Below the pieces are notes generated by a model. That model had not been told where the DNA came from and searched no databases. It worked only from the letters and a program-made list of their open reading frames with translations. A stretch of DNA of 56,544 bases from Litchfieldella qijiaojingensis (GTDB taxonomy: Bacteria > Pseudomonadota > Gammaproteobacteria > Pseudomonadales > Halomonadaceae), in the NCBI RefSeq assembly GCF_014651875.1, contig NZ_BMXS01000027.1, forward strand, positions 3,447-59,990. The letters are read 5' to 3'. The stretch's first letter is position 1. Each line of letters begins with the position of its first letter. Shown here in pieces: positions 25,309-33,688 of this stretch. The position numbers and the translations under genes were made by a program.

Positions 25309-28088
25309 GGACTGATCTTATGGTCCTCGGGATAGCCTTCGGCTATCTGGCACTGTTGTTCGTGATCGCCGCCTGGGGCGACCGGCGTGCCGAGCAGGGG
25401 CGCTCGGTTATCGGCTCGCCGACTGTCTACGCGTTGTCCATCGCCGTCTACTGCACCGCCTGGACATTCTACGGCAGTGTCGGCCGTGCTGCCGAATACG
25501 GCCCCAGCTTCCTGCTTATCTACCTGGGCCCGACGCTGGCGATGCTTGCCAGCCCGTTCGTGATCCGCAAGATGGTGCGCATCGCCCGTGCCCAGCGCAT
25601 TACCTCGATCGCCGATTTCATCAGTGCTCGATATGGCAAGAGCGGCGGCCTGGGCGCCCTGGTGGCATTGATCGCGCTGATCGGCATCACCCCCTATATC
25701 GCGCTGCAGCTCAAGGCCATCACCTTGAGCCATGCGGTACTGATGAACTATCCCGAGCCGCCGGGCCTACGCCTGGTCGAGGAAGCCTTCTGGGACGACA
25801 AGTCGTTCTGGGTGGCGCTGGTATTGGCGGTGTTCATCATCCTGTTCGGCACCCGCTACCTCGACGCCAGCGAACGTCACGAGGGCATGGTCGCCGCCAT
25901 CGCCTTCGAGTCGCTGGTCAAGCTGTTCGCCTTCCTGGCGGTGGGGGTGTTCACGGTGTTCGTGCTGTTCAACGGTCCCGGCGACCTGTTCGCCCGTGCC
26001 GCTGCCCATCCCCAACTGAACGGCGCGTTGAGTCTCGAGGCCGTGCCAGGCGGCGGGGTGGGCTGGGTCGGTACCCTGGTACTGGCCTTTTTGGCCTTTC
26101 TTTCCCTGCCCCGCCAGTTCCAGGTGCTGGTGGTTGAGAACGTCGACGAACGCCATATCAAACGCGCTAGCTGGCTGTTCCCGCTGTACCTGCTGGCGAT
26201 CAACCTGTTCGTGATACCGATCGCTTTGGCCGGCGTATTGCTCGGCGACCCCGGCGGCGACCCCGATAGCTTCGTGCTGACCCTGCCGCTGTCCGCCGGT
26301 CTCGAGGGGCTGCCGCTGCTGGTATTCATCGGCGGACTGTCGGCGGCCACTGGTATGGTCATCGTCGAAACCATCGCACTGTCGACCATGGTCAGCAACC
26401 ATCTGGTGATGCCGTTGCTGCTGCGCTCGCCACGTCTGCACTTGGGCTCGCGAGGCGATCTGTCGGGCTGGCTGCTGGGCATCCGGCGCGTGGCGATCGT
26501 GATGATCCTGCTGTTGGGCTATCTCTACCACGCCCTGATCGGCGACTCCTACAGCCTGGTGACCATCGGCCTGGTGTCGTTCGCCGCCGCCACCCAGTTC
26601 GCCCCGGCGCTGCTGCTCGGCCTGTACTGGCGCGGTGCCACCCGAGTCGGTGCCAGTCTAGGGCTGATCGCGGGATTCTCGGTATGGGTCTATACCCTTC
26701 TGTTGCCGGGCTTTGCCCAATCCGGTTGGCTCGACGATGCTTTTCTGACACATGGCCCAATGGGGCTTGCGTGGCTACGTCCCTATGCCCTATTCGGCCT
26801 CGAGGGCTGGGACATCTACAGCCACTCGCTGCTGTGGAGCCAACTGGCAAACGTCGGCACCCTGGTTGGCGTCTCGCTGTTCACACGCCAGAGCCGGCTC
26901 GAGCAGACCCAGGCGGCGCTATTCACCGAAGCCCTACACACCTCGCTGGTATATCCCTCGCTGTGGCAAGGCCAGACCACTCGCGGCGAGCTGGAAGCGC
27001 TGCTCAATCGTTACCTGGGCGCGCCCGCCACGGCACGGGTCTTTGCCGGCCTGGAGCGGCAAGCGAGCAAGGACCAGGCCGTACCTCCGGAAGTCATCGC
27101 CCGCGCCGAACAGGCCCTGGCGGGCGCTTTGGGCAATGCCTCGGCGCGGGTCCTGATCAATTCGGTGGTGCGTGGCGAGGCGCTGGATCTGGAGGCAGTA
27201 CTCAGCATCCTCGACACCACTTCCCAGATGCTCGAATACAACCGCCAACTGGAGCAGAAATCCCGGGAACTGGCAGAAATCGGCGAAGAGCTGCGCAGTG
27301 CCAACGAACGTCTGCGCGAACTCGACCGCCTGAAGGACGAATTCGTGGCCATGGTCAGCCACGAGCTGCGTACCCCCCTGACCTCGATTCGCGCCTTCGC
27401 CGAAATCCTGCGAGATTCCCGCGATCTGCCCGAAGACAAGCAGCGCCACTTCCTCGATGTTGTGGTACTGGAAAGTCAGCGACTGTCGCGCCTGATCGAG
27501 GAGATCCTCGACCTGGCGCGGTTGGAAAGCGGCCGCCTGACACTTCATCCCCAGCGCCTGAACCTGGCTGCGCTGGCTCGTCACAGCGTGGATGCCGTGC
27601 ATCGCGTCCAGGAGGATCGCGGGGTGGCGCTGGACGTCGAGATCACAGCCGACGAGGCACCGGTGATCGGTGATCCGGACCGACTCGAACAGGTGATCAT
27701 CAACCTGCTCGACAACGCCGGCAAGTTCGCCGCCGACGAGGATCCGCGGGTCCTACTACGCCTCGAACACCACAAGGGGCACTATCGCCTCAGTGTCGAG
27801 GACAACGGCCCCGGCATCGGCGAGGAAGAGCGCGAGCAGGTGTTCGAGAAATTCCACCAGATCGAGCAGCATGGTGCCAGCAGTGGCCAGACCCGCAGGC
27901 GACCGCGTGGTAGCGGCCTGGGCCTGCCTATCAGCCGCGGCATCGTCGCTCACCTGGGTGGGCGGCTGTGGGTCGAGAATGCCCCCACCCTGGGCGGAGC
28001 CTGTCTGGTGATGGAACTGCCGGTGGCGCCCGCCGACAGCGAACGACAGGAAGTGGCGAAGGCGAACAAGACACCGCCGGAGCGGTAA
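25305..28088 (+). CDS. CrbS/CbrA-like hybrid: SSS transporter domain, STAC domain and histidine kinase
   Basis: A 927-residue inner-membrane sensor kinase. Residues ~1-520 form a sodium:solute symporter-type domain with about 13 helices (YCTAWTFYGSVGRAAEYG, SIADFISARYGKSGG). Residues ~540-640 match the STAC linker (TRGELEALLNRYLG, GALGNASARVLINSVVRG). A coiled coil leads to HisKA (MVSHELRTPLTSIRAFAE, His near 685) and HATPase_c (NLLDNAGKF, VEDNGPGIG, GSGLGLPISRG). No PAS or receiver domain is visible at the C-terminus. Pseudomonas and Vibrio CrbS control acetate assimilation and CbrA controls carbon/nitrogen use; the signal here is not known. The receiver at 22667 in the same operon is the obvious local partner. 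Confidence 0.92.
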   Translation: MRTDLMVLGIAFGYLALLFVIAAWGDRRAEQGRSVIGSPTVYALSIAVYCTAWTFYGSVGRAAEYGPSFLLIYLGPTLAMLASPFVIRKMVRIARAQRITSIADFISARYGKSGGLGALVALIALIGITPYIALQLKAITLSHAVLMNYPEPPGLRLVEEAFWDDKSFWVALVLAVFIILFGTRYLDASERHEGMVAAIAFESLVKLFAFLAVGVFTVFVLFNGPGDLFARAAAHPQLNGALSLEAVPGGGVGWVGTLVLAFLAFLSLPRQFQVLVVENVDERHIKRASWLFPLYLLAINLFVIPIALAGVLLGDPGGDPDSFVLTLPLSAGLEGLPLLVFIGGLSAATGMVIVETIALSTMVSNHLVMPLLLRSPRLHLGSRGDLSGWLLGIRRVAIVMILLLGYLYHALIGDSYSLVTIGLVSFAAATQFAPALLLGLYWRGATRVGASLGLIAGFSVWVYTLLLPGFAQSGWLDDAFLTHGPMGLAWLRPYALFGLEGWDIYSHSLLWSQLANVGTLVGVSLFTRQSRLEQTQAALFTEALHTSLVYPSLWQGQTTRGELEALLNRYLGAPATARVFAGLERQASKDQAVPPEVIARAEQALAGALGNASARVLINSVVRGEALDLEAVLSILDTTSQMLEYNRQLEQKSRELAEIGEELRSANERLRELDRLKDEFVAMVSHELRTPLTSIRAFAEILRDSRDLPEDKQRHFLDVVVLESQRLSRLIEEILDLARLESGRLTLHPQRLNLAALARHSVDAVHRVQEDRGVALDVEITADEAPVIGDPDRLEQVIINLLDNAGKFAADEDPRVLLRLEHHKGHYRLSVEDNGPGIGEEEREQVFEKFHQIEQHGASSGQTRRRPRGSGLGLPISRGIVAHLGGRLWVENAPTLGGACLVMELPVAPADSERQEVAKANKTPPER

Positions 28089-28207
28089 GCTGGAAGCTCG
28101 AAGCTCGAAGCTCGAAGCTCGAAGCTCGAAGCTCGAAGCTCGAAGCTCGAAGCTCGAAGCTCGAAGCTCGAAGCTCGAAGCTCGAAGCTCGAAGCTCGAA
28201 GCTCGAA
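28089..28207. repeat. Heptanucleotide tandem repeat (GCTCGAA)16 plus one degenerate unit
   Basis: From 28096 to 28207 the unit GCTCGAA occurs 16 times without a mismatch, preceded by GCTGGAA (28089-28095). It begins at the base after the kinase stop codon and lies between the kinase gene and the convergent DUF294 gene. Because 7 is not a multiple of 3, every frame reads the same heptapeptide cycle, which creates spurious open frames on both strands. The perfect copies suggest recent expansion by slippage. Confidence 0.97.
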
Positions 28208-28254
28208 GCCAAGGCTCGGCCCTTGCCGGAATCTAGCCAAGGTTTTTCTTCAAG

Positions 28255-28331
28255 CTTCCAGGCGCGGAGCGCCGCTCTTCAAGCTTCTAGCTTATGACTT
28301 CCAGCCGCGGAGCGCCGCTCTTCAAGCTTCT
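28255..28331. repeat. 34-bp direct repeat, two copies
   Basis: The segments 28255-28288 and 28298-28331 are 34-bp direct repeats with one mismatch. Each contains the palindrome GCGGAGCGCCGC followed by TCTTCAAGCTTCT. They lie between the heptamer array and the end of the DUF294 gene and share AAGCTTC with the heptamer sequence. Confidence 0.85.
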
Positions 28332-28334
28332 TGC

Positions 28335-29474
28335 TTACTTCCTCGAAGAGGCGGATTTTGCCAGCTTGACCAAGGCATGGATCGTCTGCAGATCATGGCG
28401 CAGCAATAAACGGCTGCCCTCGTCGAGGGCCGCAACATCGACCCAGCCATCGGCAGCGCGACCGGCGGCCAGACTTGCGAGCTGGGAGTCGAGGATGATC
28501 GCTTGCAATCGGTCCAGGGCCGCGCTCAAGGCCTGAGCATGTGACGCGTCCAGGCTACCAGCGCCGACCAGTTCGGCCAGTCGTGAGCGGGTATCGACAC
28601 TGCGCACTCCCTGAGTCAGCGACAGCAGTCGAGTGGCAGCGACGAGTGGCATCACCCCCTGCCGTTTCAGGTTGATGGCCCGTTCGTGGGGTGCGCCCTC
28701 GTCATCGCCTCTCAGCCGCCCCCGTCGGTCGAGAGCTACCGGTGCTTCATCGAGTAAGGCCGCCATTTCGTCGAGAAACAGCCCGGCCCGGGGCATCAGG
28801 CTGGCTACTTCGTCACGCAGTGCCTCGGCCAGGGTCGCATCGCCATAGACCGGCGAGAAGTCGAGCAGGATATTCGATTGCTGCACGCGCTTGACGCGCC
28901 GATCGGCCGTCCATAGCCGCAATTGTTCGCACCACTCCGATAATCGCTTGCGCCACATTGGCCAACGCGCCATCACATGCCCTTGGCACAGGGGAATCCC
29001 GGCCGTATCGAGGCGCGCCGTGAAGCGCTCGCCCAAGGCCTGGAAGTAACCATCGATCTCGCGATGCCGAGCATCCGGATACTCCTCGACGATCATGGCA
29101 TTGTCCTGATCGGGGCCCAGCAAGCTTTCGTGACGCGCCCCCGATCCCAGCATCAACACGCAGAATCCCACCGGCGGTTTGCCCCACCCCGTGCCTTGCA
29201 TGTCGTTGAGCGAGTCGACGATGGCACGGCGATAGATCCAGTCGTTATGGTCACTGAGAAGTTGGCTGATGCGCCAGGCGGGAAGATCGAGGCGTTGCAA
29301 GGCCTCGACCAGCGTCACCTGCCATGCCTTGGCTTCGGCCAGGTTCGGTGTTGGCCCCAGCCTCTCGAAGGCATCCGCCAAGGGGGCGAGCAGCGTCGGC
29401 CACGACCGGGTATCGGCAAGAGAATCGTTGGTGAAAAGATCGCGCCAGGGCGAGGCACGGTGCAACAATCGCAT
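28335..29474 (-). CDS. DUF294 putative nucleotidyltransferase (GlnD-like domain)
   Basis: A 379-residue cytosolic protein. The polymerase-beta-like motif GSGARHESLLGPDQDNAMI (residues 110-128; Asp122 and Asp124 as metal ligands) is the DUF294 signature. The C-terminal helical half ends in a DUF294_C-type region (AINLKRQGVMPLVAATRLLSL). Relatives often carry N-terminal CBS domains; here only a short helical N-terminus is present. Proteins with this domain are commonly encoded beside DnaQ-like exonucleases and SSS permeases or kinases, as here, though on the opposite strand. The nucleotide donor and target are unknown. Its stop codon lies just after a direct repeat. Confidence 0.85.
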   Translation of the reverse strand: MRLLHRASPWRDLFTNDSLADTRSWPTLLAPLADAFERLGPTPNLAEAKAWQVTLVEALQRLDLPAWRISQLLSDHNDWIYRRAIVDSLNDMQGTGWGKPPVGFCVLMLGSGARHESLLGPDQDNAMIVEEYPDARHREIDGYFQALGERFTARLDTAGIPLCQGHVMARWPMWRKRLSEWCEQLRLWTADRRVKRVQQSNILLDFSPVYGDATLAEALRDEVASLMPRAGLFLDEMAALLDEAPVALDRRGRLRGDDEGAPHERAINLKRQGVMPLVAATRLLSLTQGVRSVDTRSRLAELVGAGSLDASHAQALSAALDRLQAIILDSQLASLAAGRAADGWVDVAALDEGSRLLLRHDLQTIHALVKLAKSASSRK

Positions 29475-29551
29475 CGGGGATCCTCAATAAGTCATCCCTG
29501 AAGTGTAGCGCTCCAGGCGTGCCCAGCCGCTTGGCAAAAGGTGTATAGACG

Positions 29552-29574
29552 AACGGCGCCTCTCGGGCGCCGTT
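29552..29574 (-). terminator. Candidate terminator hairpin after argG-hlyU
   Basis: AACGGCGCC (29552-29560) pairs with GGCGCCGTT (29566-29574) around a 5-base loop, 26 bases past the HlyU-family stop codon. No strong T run follows on the minus strand. Confidence 0.5.
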
Positions 29575-29599
29575 CCATCACCATCCATCCCACATCGAC

Positions 29600-29893
29600 T
29601 CATTTCTTGAAGATGTCATCTCCCAAGTCGTCGATGAATCGTTGGGCCTTGCTGACCATCAACTCGTCGCACGCCTCGCGACCGGATACCACGTCGGAGC
29701 GCTCGAAACGGTGCTCGAGCATCTCGCCCCCCTCCACCGGCTTGCGGATCCAACCGCTGACGCGGTACTGGCCGCCCACATCCTGCGGGTCGGAGATGAT
29801 CAGATAGCCCTTGTAATCCACCGGGTCGGCTTCGCGGGACGCTGATCGGTCATCGCCGCCACCGAACAGGCCGGAAAACAGTTTCTTCAGCAT
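29600..29893 (-). CDS. HlyU-family protein
   Basis: A 97-residue protein matching the HlyU family (PF10115): start MLKKLFSGLFGG, then DYKGYLIISDPQ, GGQYRVSGWIRKP, ERSDVVSGREACDELMVSKAQRFID, and a C-terminal DDIFKK. Vibrio proteins in this Pfam family were named after a haemolysin regulator, but this short, acidic, non-DNA-binding-looking form occurs widely, so a regulatory role is unproven. It follows argG by nine bases with GAGGAGG in the gap, so the two are co-transcribed. Confidence 0.8.
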   Translation of the reverse strand: MLKKLFSGLFGGGDDRSASREADPVDYKGYLIISDPQDVGGQYRVSGWIRKPVEGGEMLEHRFERSDVVSGREACDELMVSKAQRFIDDLGDDIFKK

Positions 29894-29902
29894 GGCGCCT
29901 CC

Positions 29903-31123
29903 TCAGCTGGCATTGCGCCCCTTGCTGGCGGCAATCCGCAGGCGCAACGCGTTGAGCTTGATGAAGCCTTCGGCATCCTTCTGATCGTAGGCGCCGGCAT
30001 CGTCCTCGAAGGTGGCGATGGACTCGTCGAAGAGTGACTGTTCGGACTTGCGGCCGACCACGGTGGCACTGCCCTTGTACAGCTTCATGCGCACCACCCC
30101 GGAGACATGCTTCTGGGTCTCGTCGATAGCGGCCTGCAGCACCTTGCGCTCCGGGCTCCACCAGTAGCCGTTGTAGATCACCTCGGCATACTTGGGCATC
30201 AGCGAATCCTTGAGGTGGGCGGACTCGCGATCCAGGGTGATCGACTCGATGGCACGGTGGGCGCGCAGCATGATGGTGCCCCCCGGCGTCTCGTAGCAGC
30301 CACGCGACTTCATGCCCACGTAGCGGTTCTCGACGATGTCGAGACGGCCGATGCCATTGTCGCCACCCAGCTTGTTGAGCTTGGTTAGCACCTCATGGGG
30401 CTTCAAGGCCTCGCCGTCGATGGCGACGATATCGCCTTGCTCGAAGGTCAGCTCGACATAGGTCGGCTCGTCCGGCGCGGCTTCCGGCGATACGCTCCAG
30501 CGCCACATGTCTTCCTCGGCCTCGGCCCAAGGATCCTCGAGAATGCCGCCCTCGTAGGAAATGTGCAGCAGATTGGCGTCCATGGAGTACGGCGACTTCT
30601 TCTTGCTCTTGGAGAAGTCGACGGGAATCTCGTGCTTTTCGCAGTAGGCCATCAGTTTCTCGCGCGAGGTCAGGTCCCACTCGCGCCACGGGGCGATGAC
30701 CTTGACCCCGGGCTTGAGCGCATAGGCACCGAGTTCGAAGCGTACCTGGTCGTTGCCCTTGCCTGTGGCGCCGTGCGAGATGGCGTCGGCACCGGTCTCG
30801 TTGGCGATCTCGATCAGACGCTTGGCGATCAGCGGACGCGCGATGGAGGTGCCCAGCAGGTATTCGCCTTCATAGATGGTGTTGGCGCGGAACATCGGAT
30901 AGACGTAGTCGCGCACGAACTCTTCGCGCAGGTCCTCGATGTAGATTTCCTTGACACCCAACGCCTGTGCCTTGGCCCGGGCCGGCTCGACTTCCTCGCC
31001 CTGACCGATGTCGGCCGTGAAGGTCACCACCTCGCAGTCGTAGGTTTCCTGCAACCACTTGACGATAACGGACGTGTCCAGGCCGCCGGAATAGGCGAGA
31101 ACGACCTTCTTGACATCGGACAT
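29903..31123 (-). CDS. argG: Argininosuccinate synthase
   Basis: A 406-residue ATP-dependent ligase joining citrulline and aspartate, the penultimate step of arginine synthesis. The PP-loop [11 protein letters not shown] is at residues 10-20, followed by [23 protein letters not shown] and [17 protein letters not shown]. Length and motifs are those of the common bacterial type. AAGGAG lies before the ATG, and a TATAAT box (minus strand, 31204-31209) lies about 80 bases upstream. argF, encoding the preceding step, is 2.7 kb away, but the two are not in one operon. Confidence 0.97.
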   Translation of the reverse strand: MSDVKKVVLAYSGGLDTSVIVKWLQETYDCEVVTFTADIGQGEEVEPARAKAQALGVKEIYIEDLREEFVRDYVYPMFRANTIYEGEYLLGTSIARPLIAKRLIEIANETGADAISHGATGKGNDQVRFELGAYALKPGVKVIAPWREWDLTSREKLMAYCEKHEIPVDFSKSKKKSPYSMDANLLHISYEGGILEDPWAEAEEDMWRWSVSPEAAPDEPTYVELTFEQGDIVAIDGEALKPHEVLTKLNKLGGDNGIGRLDIVENRYVGMKSRGCYETPGGTIMLRAHRAIESITLDRESAHLKDSLMPKYAEVIYNGYWWSPERKVLQAAIDETQKHVSGVVRMKLYKGSATVVGRKSEQSLFDESIATFEDDAGAYDQKDAEGFIKLNALRLRIAASKGRNAS

Positions 31124-31337
31124 TCTGGGCTCCTTCGCTAGATGACGCTATGGAAAGTACGGCGGCCTTGGCCGCACGTCGAAAAGCAATTCGATAGCCC
31201 ATCATTATAGCGCCGTTGATGCCTGGCGAATACCGCCACCTCAGGACGGGCGCGGGACAAAGATGCTAAACTCTCGTGCACTCAGCGCGGGCAGCAACCG
31301 CCAGGAAACATATGATCCAATGACAAGGGAGAGGTGC

Positions 31338-32003
31338 ATGAGCGAGGCGAGCGCCCGCGATCTGATGGCCCAACGCTTTCGCAGCTACCTACCGGTGGTG
31401 GTGGACATGGAAACCGGAGGGTTCGATGCCCAGCAGGATGCGATCCTGGAGATCGCGGCGGTGACACTGAGCATGGATCCGGAAGGCAACCTGATACCGG
31501 ACGCCACCTACGCCTACCATCTCGAACCGTTCGAAGGCGCCAACATCGAGCAGTCGGCGCTGGACTTCACGGGGATCAAGCTCGACGATCCACTGCGCAA
31601 GAAAGTCGCTCTCTCCGAGGCCGAAGCGCTGGGCGAGATCTTTCGCCCAGTGCGCAAGGCAATCAAGGCCAACAACTGTACGCGAGCGATTCTGGTCGGC
31701 CACAACGCCGCCTTCGACCATGGCTTTCTCAACGCTGCGGTGAACCGTTGCGGTATCAAGCGCAATCCCTTTCACCCTTTTTCGAGCTTCGATACCGCTA
31801 CTCTCTCAGGCTTGGTCTATGGCCAGACGGTGCTGGCTCGCGCCTGTCGTGCCGCCGGCATCGAATTCGACAACTCCTCGGCCCATTCGGCACGCTACGA
31901 TACCGAACGTACCGCCGAGCTGTTCTGTTCCATCGTCAACCGCTTCAAGGACCTGGGGGGCTGGAACCTGGCCCAACGCGAACAGGGGCTGGAAGAGGAC
32001 TGA
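31338..32003 (+). CDS. rnt: Ribonuclease T
   Basis: A 221-residue DEDDh exoribonuclease that trims tRNA and stable RNA 3' ends. The ATG at 31338 follows GGGAGAGGTGC. Active-site motifs are [20 protein letters not shown] and [14 protein letters not shown]. The basic segment [21 protein letters not shown] and the ending NRFKDLGG are typical. The 25-codon upstream extension is not conserved-looking. The gene is convergent with grxD, as in many relatives. Confidence 0.95.
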   Translation: MSEASARDLMAQRFRSYLPVVVDMETGGFDAQQDAILEIAAVTLSMDPEGNLIPDATYAYHLEPFEGANIEQSALDFTGIKLDDPLRKKVALSEAEALGEIFRPVRKAIKANNCTRAILVGHNAAFDHGFLNAAVNRCGIKRNPFHPFSSFDTATLSGLVYGQTVLARACRAAGIEFDNSSAHSARYDTERTAELFCSIVNRFKDLGGWNLAQREQGLEED

Positions 32004-32040
32004 CGATCGCCACGACTCTCAGGACAAGCGGACATGAAAA

Positions 32041-32069
32041 GGCCCTTGCGGCTTGCCGCCGCAAGGGCC
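32041..32069. terminator. Terminator between rnt and grxD
   Basis: A perfect 12-bp stem, GGCCCTTGCGGC (32041-32052) with GCCGCAAGGGCC (32058-32069). An A run lies on its left, which reads as TTTT after the hairpin on the minus strand, so it should terminate grxD; it may also serve rnt. Confidence 0.8.
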
Positions 32070-32147
32070 CAAAGTCACAAGAGGCTGCACCCCTTGTCTG
32101 CTTTCTTCTTCTTGCTTATGTCTTTTTCTTCTTGAATCTCGTCCGCC

Positions 32148-32498
32148 TCAGCTATCGCTCTGCTCGTCACTTGCCTGGGCGCGGGCGGCGGCGTCTTTGA
32201 TCAGAGGCTCGAGTTCGCCGTTCTGGTACATCTCGACGACGATATCGCAGCCGCCGACCAGCTCACCTTCGACCCAAAGCTGCGGGAATGTCGGCCAGTT
32301 GGCGACCTTGGGCAGTTCGGCACGGATATCCGGGTTGTCGAGAACGTTGACGAAGGCGAAGCGCTCCCCGCAGGCCATCAGGGCCTGGACCGTCTGGGCG
32401 GAGAAACCGCACTGCGGCAACTGTGGCGTACCCTTCATGTAGATCAGGATCGGGTTCTCCCGGATCTGCTTCTGGATGGTCTCGGTCGTAGTGCTCAT
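32148..32498 (-). CDS. grxD: Monothiol glutaredoxin, Grx4 type
   Basis: A 116-residue monothiol glutaredoxin with the CGFS active site (QCGFSAQTV), YMKGTP upstream and WPTFPQLWVEGELVGGCDI downstream. These proteins hold and deliver [2Fe-2S] clusters, often with BolA. The last ~12 residues (RAQASDEQSDS) are an acidic tail. It is divergent from argF across ~160 bases. Confidence 0.95.
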   Translation of the reverse strand: MSTTTETIQKQIRENPILIYMKGTPQLPQCGFSAQTVQALMACGERFAFVNVLDNPDIRAELPKVANWPTFPQLWVEGELVGGCDIVVEMYQNGELEPLIKDAAARAQASDEQSDS

Positions 32499-32656
32499 GA
32501 TGAAATCCTTATGGCGTGACGCTTGAAGTTGCCCCCATTCTACTGATGCCGGCGCATCGAAAACAGCCCCCGAAGAATGGCCCGACCTGGACTGTGTGCA
32601 TTGCGCAACTTTGAGCGGCTGGCTAGGATGTGGGTTTTTGCGTGCGGAGTGACATC

Positions 32657-33577
32657 ATGGCGACTCGCCATTTCCTGACCCTGCTGGACCTTTCGCCGGA
32701 CGAGCTGGCCTACCTGATTCGCCGGGCCATCACCATCAAGAACGGCCTGAAGACCCACGGTCCGACCTATACGCCATTCTCCAACCGCACCCTGGCGATG
32801 ATCTTCGAGAAGTCATCGACCCGAACCCGTGTCTCCTTCGAGACCGCCATGGCCCAGTTCGGTGGCCATGCGCTGTTCCTGTCTCCTCGGGACACGCAAC
32901 TCGGCCGCGGCGAACCCATCGGCGATACCGCTCGCGTGCTGTCGGAGATGGTCGATGCGGTGATGATCCGCACCTTCTCACATGCTGGCCTGGAGGAATT
33001 CGCCGCTGCCAGTTCGGTGCCGGTGATCAACGCCCTCTCCGACGACTATCACCCCTGCCAGTTGCTGGCGGACGTCATGACCTGGACCGAGTGCCGCGGC
33101 AGCGTACGCGGCAAGACCGCGGTATGGATCGGCGACGGCAACAACATGTGCCATTCGTGGATCAATGCCGCTCGCCAGTTCGACTTCCAACTGCGCATCT
33201 GCTGCCCGGAAGGCTATGACCCCGATCCTGCCATCGCCGCCGCAGCTGGCGATCGCGTCACGATCCTGCGCGACCCGCAGCAGGCGGCACGCGGTGCCGA
33301 CCTGATCACGACCGACGTGTGGGCCTCGATGGGCCAGGAAGAGGAGCAGGCCAAGCGCGAGGCAGACTTCGCCGGTTTCCAGGTCACCGAGGCATTGCTC
33401 GACCAGGCAGCCAAGGACGTCCTGTTCCTGCACTGCCTGCCGGCACATCGTGGCGAGGAGATCAGCGAAACCCTGCTCGACGACTCGCGCGCCGTGGTCT
33501 GGCAGGAAGCCGGCAACCGCCTGCATGCCCAGAAGGCACTGCTGGAATTCCTGTTACTGGGCCGCGTCGACGGTTGA
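32657..33577 (+). CDS. argF: Ornithine carbamoyltransferase
   Basis: A 306-residue enzyme making citrulline from ornithine and carbamoyl phosphate. The ATG at 32657 is preceded by GGAGTGA. The carbamoyl-phosphate site STRTR is in [14 protein letters not shown], the ornithine loop is in [10 protein letters not shown], and [12 protein letters not shown] lies between. The gene is intact. A diverged, internally deleted copy of parts of its 3' half lies 6.3 kb downstream at 39823-39947, bracketing an apparent insertion. Confidence 0.97.
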   Translation: MATRHFLTLLDLSPDELAYLIRRAITIKNGLKTHGPTYTPFSNRTLAMIFEKSSTRTRVSFETAMAQFGGHALFLSPRDTQLGRGEPIGDTARVLSEMVDAVMIRTFSHAGLEEFAAASSVPVINALSDDYHPCQLLADVMTWTECRGSVRGKTAVWIGDGNNMCHSWINAARQFDFQLRICCPEGYDPDPAIAAAAGDRVTILRDPQQAARGADLITTDVWASMGQEEEQAKREADFAGFQVTEALLDQAAKDVLFLHCLPAHRGEEISETLLDDSRAVVWQEAGNRLHAQKALLEFLLLGRVDG

Positions 33578-33623
33578 GCGCCATCACGTCACGAAGCGGA
33601 CAGTCACGCCACCGATACTCTCG

Positions 33624-33655
33624 CCCCACGCCAACCCCTGGAGGCTGGCGTGGGG
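33624..33655 (+). terminator. Candidate argF terminator hairpin
   Basis: CCCCACGCCA (33624-33633) pairs with TGGCGTGGGG (33646-33655). It lies ~45 bases past the argF stop and ~35 before the convergent metalloprotease stop, so it could serve both. It lacks a T run. Confidence 0.5.
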
Positions 33656-33688
33656 GATTCATGCAGCAAGAAGACGGTGACGCTTCCA

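Noticed and set aside
27968-28297. Open frames on both strands with a repeated seven-residue unit (KLEARSS on plus, SSFELRA on minus)
   Set aside because: They are a by-product of the 7-bp tandem repeat, which is open in several frames. No ribosome site or homologue is seen, and they overlap the end of the kinase gene.
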